Origin: Pseudoalteromonas xiamenensis
GTDB taxonomy: Bacteria; Pseudomonadota; Gammaproteobacteria; Enterobacterales; Alteromonadaceae
NCBI RefSeq assembly: GCF_030994125.1
Contig: NZ_CP099917.1
Coordinates: 3,332,001-3,396,000 of the forward strand
Direction: 5' to 3'
DNA length: 64,000 nucleotides
Of this stretch, positions 62,573 through 64,000 are shown piece after piece. Position 1 is the first letter of the stretch. Every line of letters starts with the position of its first letter. The position numbers and the translations under genes were made by a program. A model generated the notes under the pieces. The model did not search any database. It worked only from the letters and a program-made list of their open reading frames with translations, and had not been told where the DNA came from.

Positions 62573-64000
62573 ATGAAGTTTTCTCAGTTTTTTATTCATC
62601 GGCCGATTTTTGCTGCGGTTATCTCACTGCTGATTTTCATCGGTGGTGCGATTTCCGTTTGGCAATTGCCTATCACTGAATACCCTGAAGTGGTGCCACC
62701 TACCGTTGTGGTGACGGCAAATTACCCAGGTGCAAACCCAAAAGTAATCGCAGAAACCGTTGCAACACCGCTTGAGCGCGCCATTAATGGTGTTGAAGAC
62801 ATGTTGTATATGTCCTCACAAGCCACTTCTGATGGCCGTATGACGTTAACGATTACTTTCGCCATTGGTACTGATCCAGACAACGCCACGACATTGGTGC
62901 AAAACCGTGTTGCACGTGCAGTTCCTCGTTTACCTCAAGAGGTGCAGCGTTTAGGCGTGGTTACGGAAAAGTCTTCACCCGACCTGACGATGGTGGTGCA
63001 TTTAACGTCACCGGATAATCGCTACGACATGCTGTATCTGTCGAACTTTGCTGAGCAAAACGTCAAAGATGAGCTCGCGCGTATTGACGGTGTGGGTAAC
63101 GTACGTATGTTTGGTGCGGGCGAATACTCAATGCGTGTGTGGCTTGACCCTCAGAAAGTAGCGGCAATTGGTTTGAACCCATCGGACATTGTCAATGCGA
63201 TACGAAGCCAAAACCAGCAAGCAGCAGCGGGGAGTTTAGGTGCTCAACCAACTGGCGATAGCGATTTTCAATTGTTGATCAACGTTAAAGGACGTTTAAC
63301 AGATGAAAATGAGTTTGCGGACATCATCATCAAAGTGGGTGAGAATGGCGCAGTGACGCGTCTGCGCGATGTGGCTCGAATTGAACTTGGCGCTAGTACC
63401 TATGCGTTGCGTTCATTGCTTGATAATCAACCTGCTGTTGCGTTGCCTGTTTTCCAAGCGCCTGGCTCTAACGCTATCCAAATTTCGGATGATGTACGTG
63501 CGAAAATGGCTGAATTGAAAAAGTCATTCCCAGAAGGGGTAGACTACAGCATTGTTTACGATCCAACCGTGTTTGTGCGTGGTTCGATTAAAGCCGTTGT
63601 AAATACGCTGTTTGAAGCTATTTTACTGGTTGTACTTGTTGTGGTGTTGTTTTTACAAAATTGGCGAGCGTCGGTTATCCCGCTGGTGGCCGTGCCGATT
63701 TCGCTTGTCGGTACATTTGCCTTTATGCACATGATGGGATTCTCACTCAACGCGCTGTCCCTTTTTGGTCTGGTACTGGCGATTGGTATTGTTGTTGATG
63801 ACGCCATCGTTGTTGTCGAAAACGTGGAGCGCAACATTCATGAAGGGCTCACGCCAATCGAGGCAACAAAACGCGCAATGCAGGAAGTTACTGGGCCAAT
63901 CGTGGCAACGACACTAGTGCTTGGTGCGGTATTTATCCCTACCGCTTTTATGTCAGGTTTAACGGGTCAATTCTACAAACAGTTTGCCCTGACTATCACC
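62573..64000 (+). CDS. RND efflux permease, MexF-like, partial
   Basis: The first 476 residues of an inner-membrane RND pump, cut by the right edge (a full protein has about 1050). It opens MKFSQFFIHRPIFAAVISLL and continues with PITEYPEVVPPTVVV and LVQNRVARAVPRLPQEV; the helix-4 proton-relay region is FGLVLAIGIVVDDAIVVVEN. The match to MexF of Pseudomonas is very close over its visible length. It is expected to export chloramphenicol, quinolones or trimethoprim-type compounds. An outer-membrane partner gene may lie beyond the window. Confidence 0.92.
   Translation, partial: MKFSQFFIHRPIFAAVISLLIFIGGAISVWQLPITEYPEVVPPTVVVTANYPGANPKVIAETVATPLERAINGVEDMLYMSSQATSDGRMTLTITFAIGTDPDNATTLVQNRVARAVPRLPQEVQRLGVVTEKSSPDLTMVVHLTSPDNRYDMLYLSNFAEQNVKDELARIDGVGNVRMFGAGEYSMRVWLDPQKVAAIGLNPSDIVNAIRSQNQQAAAGSLGAQPTGDSDFQLLINVKGRLTDENEFADIIIKVGENGAVTRLRDVARIELGASTYALRSLLDNQPAVALPVFQAPGSNAIQISDDVRAKMAELKKSFPEGVDYSIVYDPTVFVRGSIKAVVNTLFEAILLVVLVVVLFLQNWRASVIPLVAVPISLVGTFAFMHMMGFSLNALSLFGLVLAIGIVVDDAIVVVENVERNIHEGLTPIEATKRAMQEVTGPIVATTLVLGAVFIPTAFMSGLTGQFYKQFALTIT

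Overview
The window looks like chromosome of a marine gammaproteobacterium of the Alteromonadales type. Pseudoalteromonas or a close relative is my best guess, but this is an inference. The pointers are moderate-to-low GC, two TonB-dependent receptors, an OsmC-YcaO fusion gene, many lipoproteins and lone accessory enzymes, and attC sites of the kind seen in marine Vibrio, Shewanella and Pseudoalteromonas integrons. I see no rRNA, tRNA, CRISPR array or complete insertion sequence.

Layout. 1-2.3 kb: a MerR regulator (cut by the left edge), a MerR-type promoter and a drug-type MFS gene broken by one base in a poly-T run, then a cupin. 2.3-3.5 kb: a gene-free stretch. 3.5-12.1 kb: YcaQ-type DNA glycosylase, amidohydrolase lipoprotein, three GNAT acetyltransferases, PhzF-like isomerase, acetate transporter and a TonB receptor. 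12.4-17.4 kb: an RND efflux pair with a TetR regulator and matching operator-like palindromes. 17.5-30.5 kb: small stress and metabolic genes, a chemoreceptor with an adjoining solute-binding protein, a porin, two LysE exporters, a possible orphan PD-(D/E)XK nuclease and an esterase. 30.9-35.7 kb: astB, a complete subclass B1 metallo-beta-lactamase, a cupin, a phytase-like lipoprotein and a GFA protein.

35.7-44.5 kb looks like one regulon for using phosphate esters or related compounds. A TonB receptor and three phosphatase/phosphodiesterase genes run leftwards; a GntR/UTRA regulator and an MFS-like transporter run rightwards. A 14-bp palindrome, TTGGTACATACCAA, occurs twice before the TonB gene and once, with two changes, before the transporter. 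44.7-46.9 kb holds a large protein I do not recognise, interrupted exactly at A_AAA_AAG, the dnaX-type slippery heptamer. 47.2-49.4 kb is the OsmC-YcaO fusion.

49.6-56.4 kb is the most unusual part: the remains of a chromosomal integron. A 52-codon stub of the integrase gene intI lies at the right edge. To its left are an attI/promoter block of about 290 bp, cassettes of unknown function on the minus strand with three full attC sites and one 19-bp vestige, then a DUF1330-LysR-FAD monooxygenase module bracketed by REP-like hairpins. A second near-identical copy of the attI block follows, with one more cassette and attC. No intact integrase is present, so the array is probably frozen unless one is supplied from elsewhere.

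56.6-64 kb: an NTF2-like protein, a secreted zinc peptidase, a YHYH lipoprotein, a LysR regulator, a DUF2798 protein and a MexEF-like RND pump whose permease runs off the right edge. With the first RND pump, the MFS gene and the metallo-beta-lactamase, the window is rich in intrinsic drug-resistance functions.
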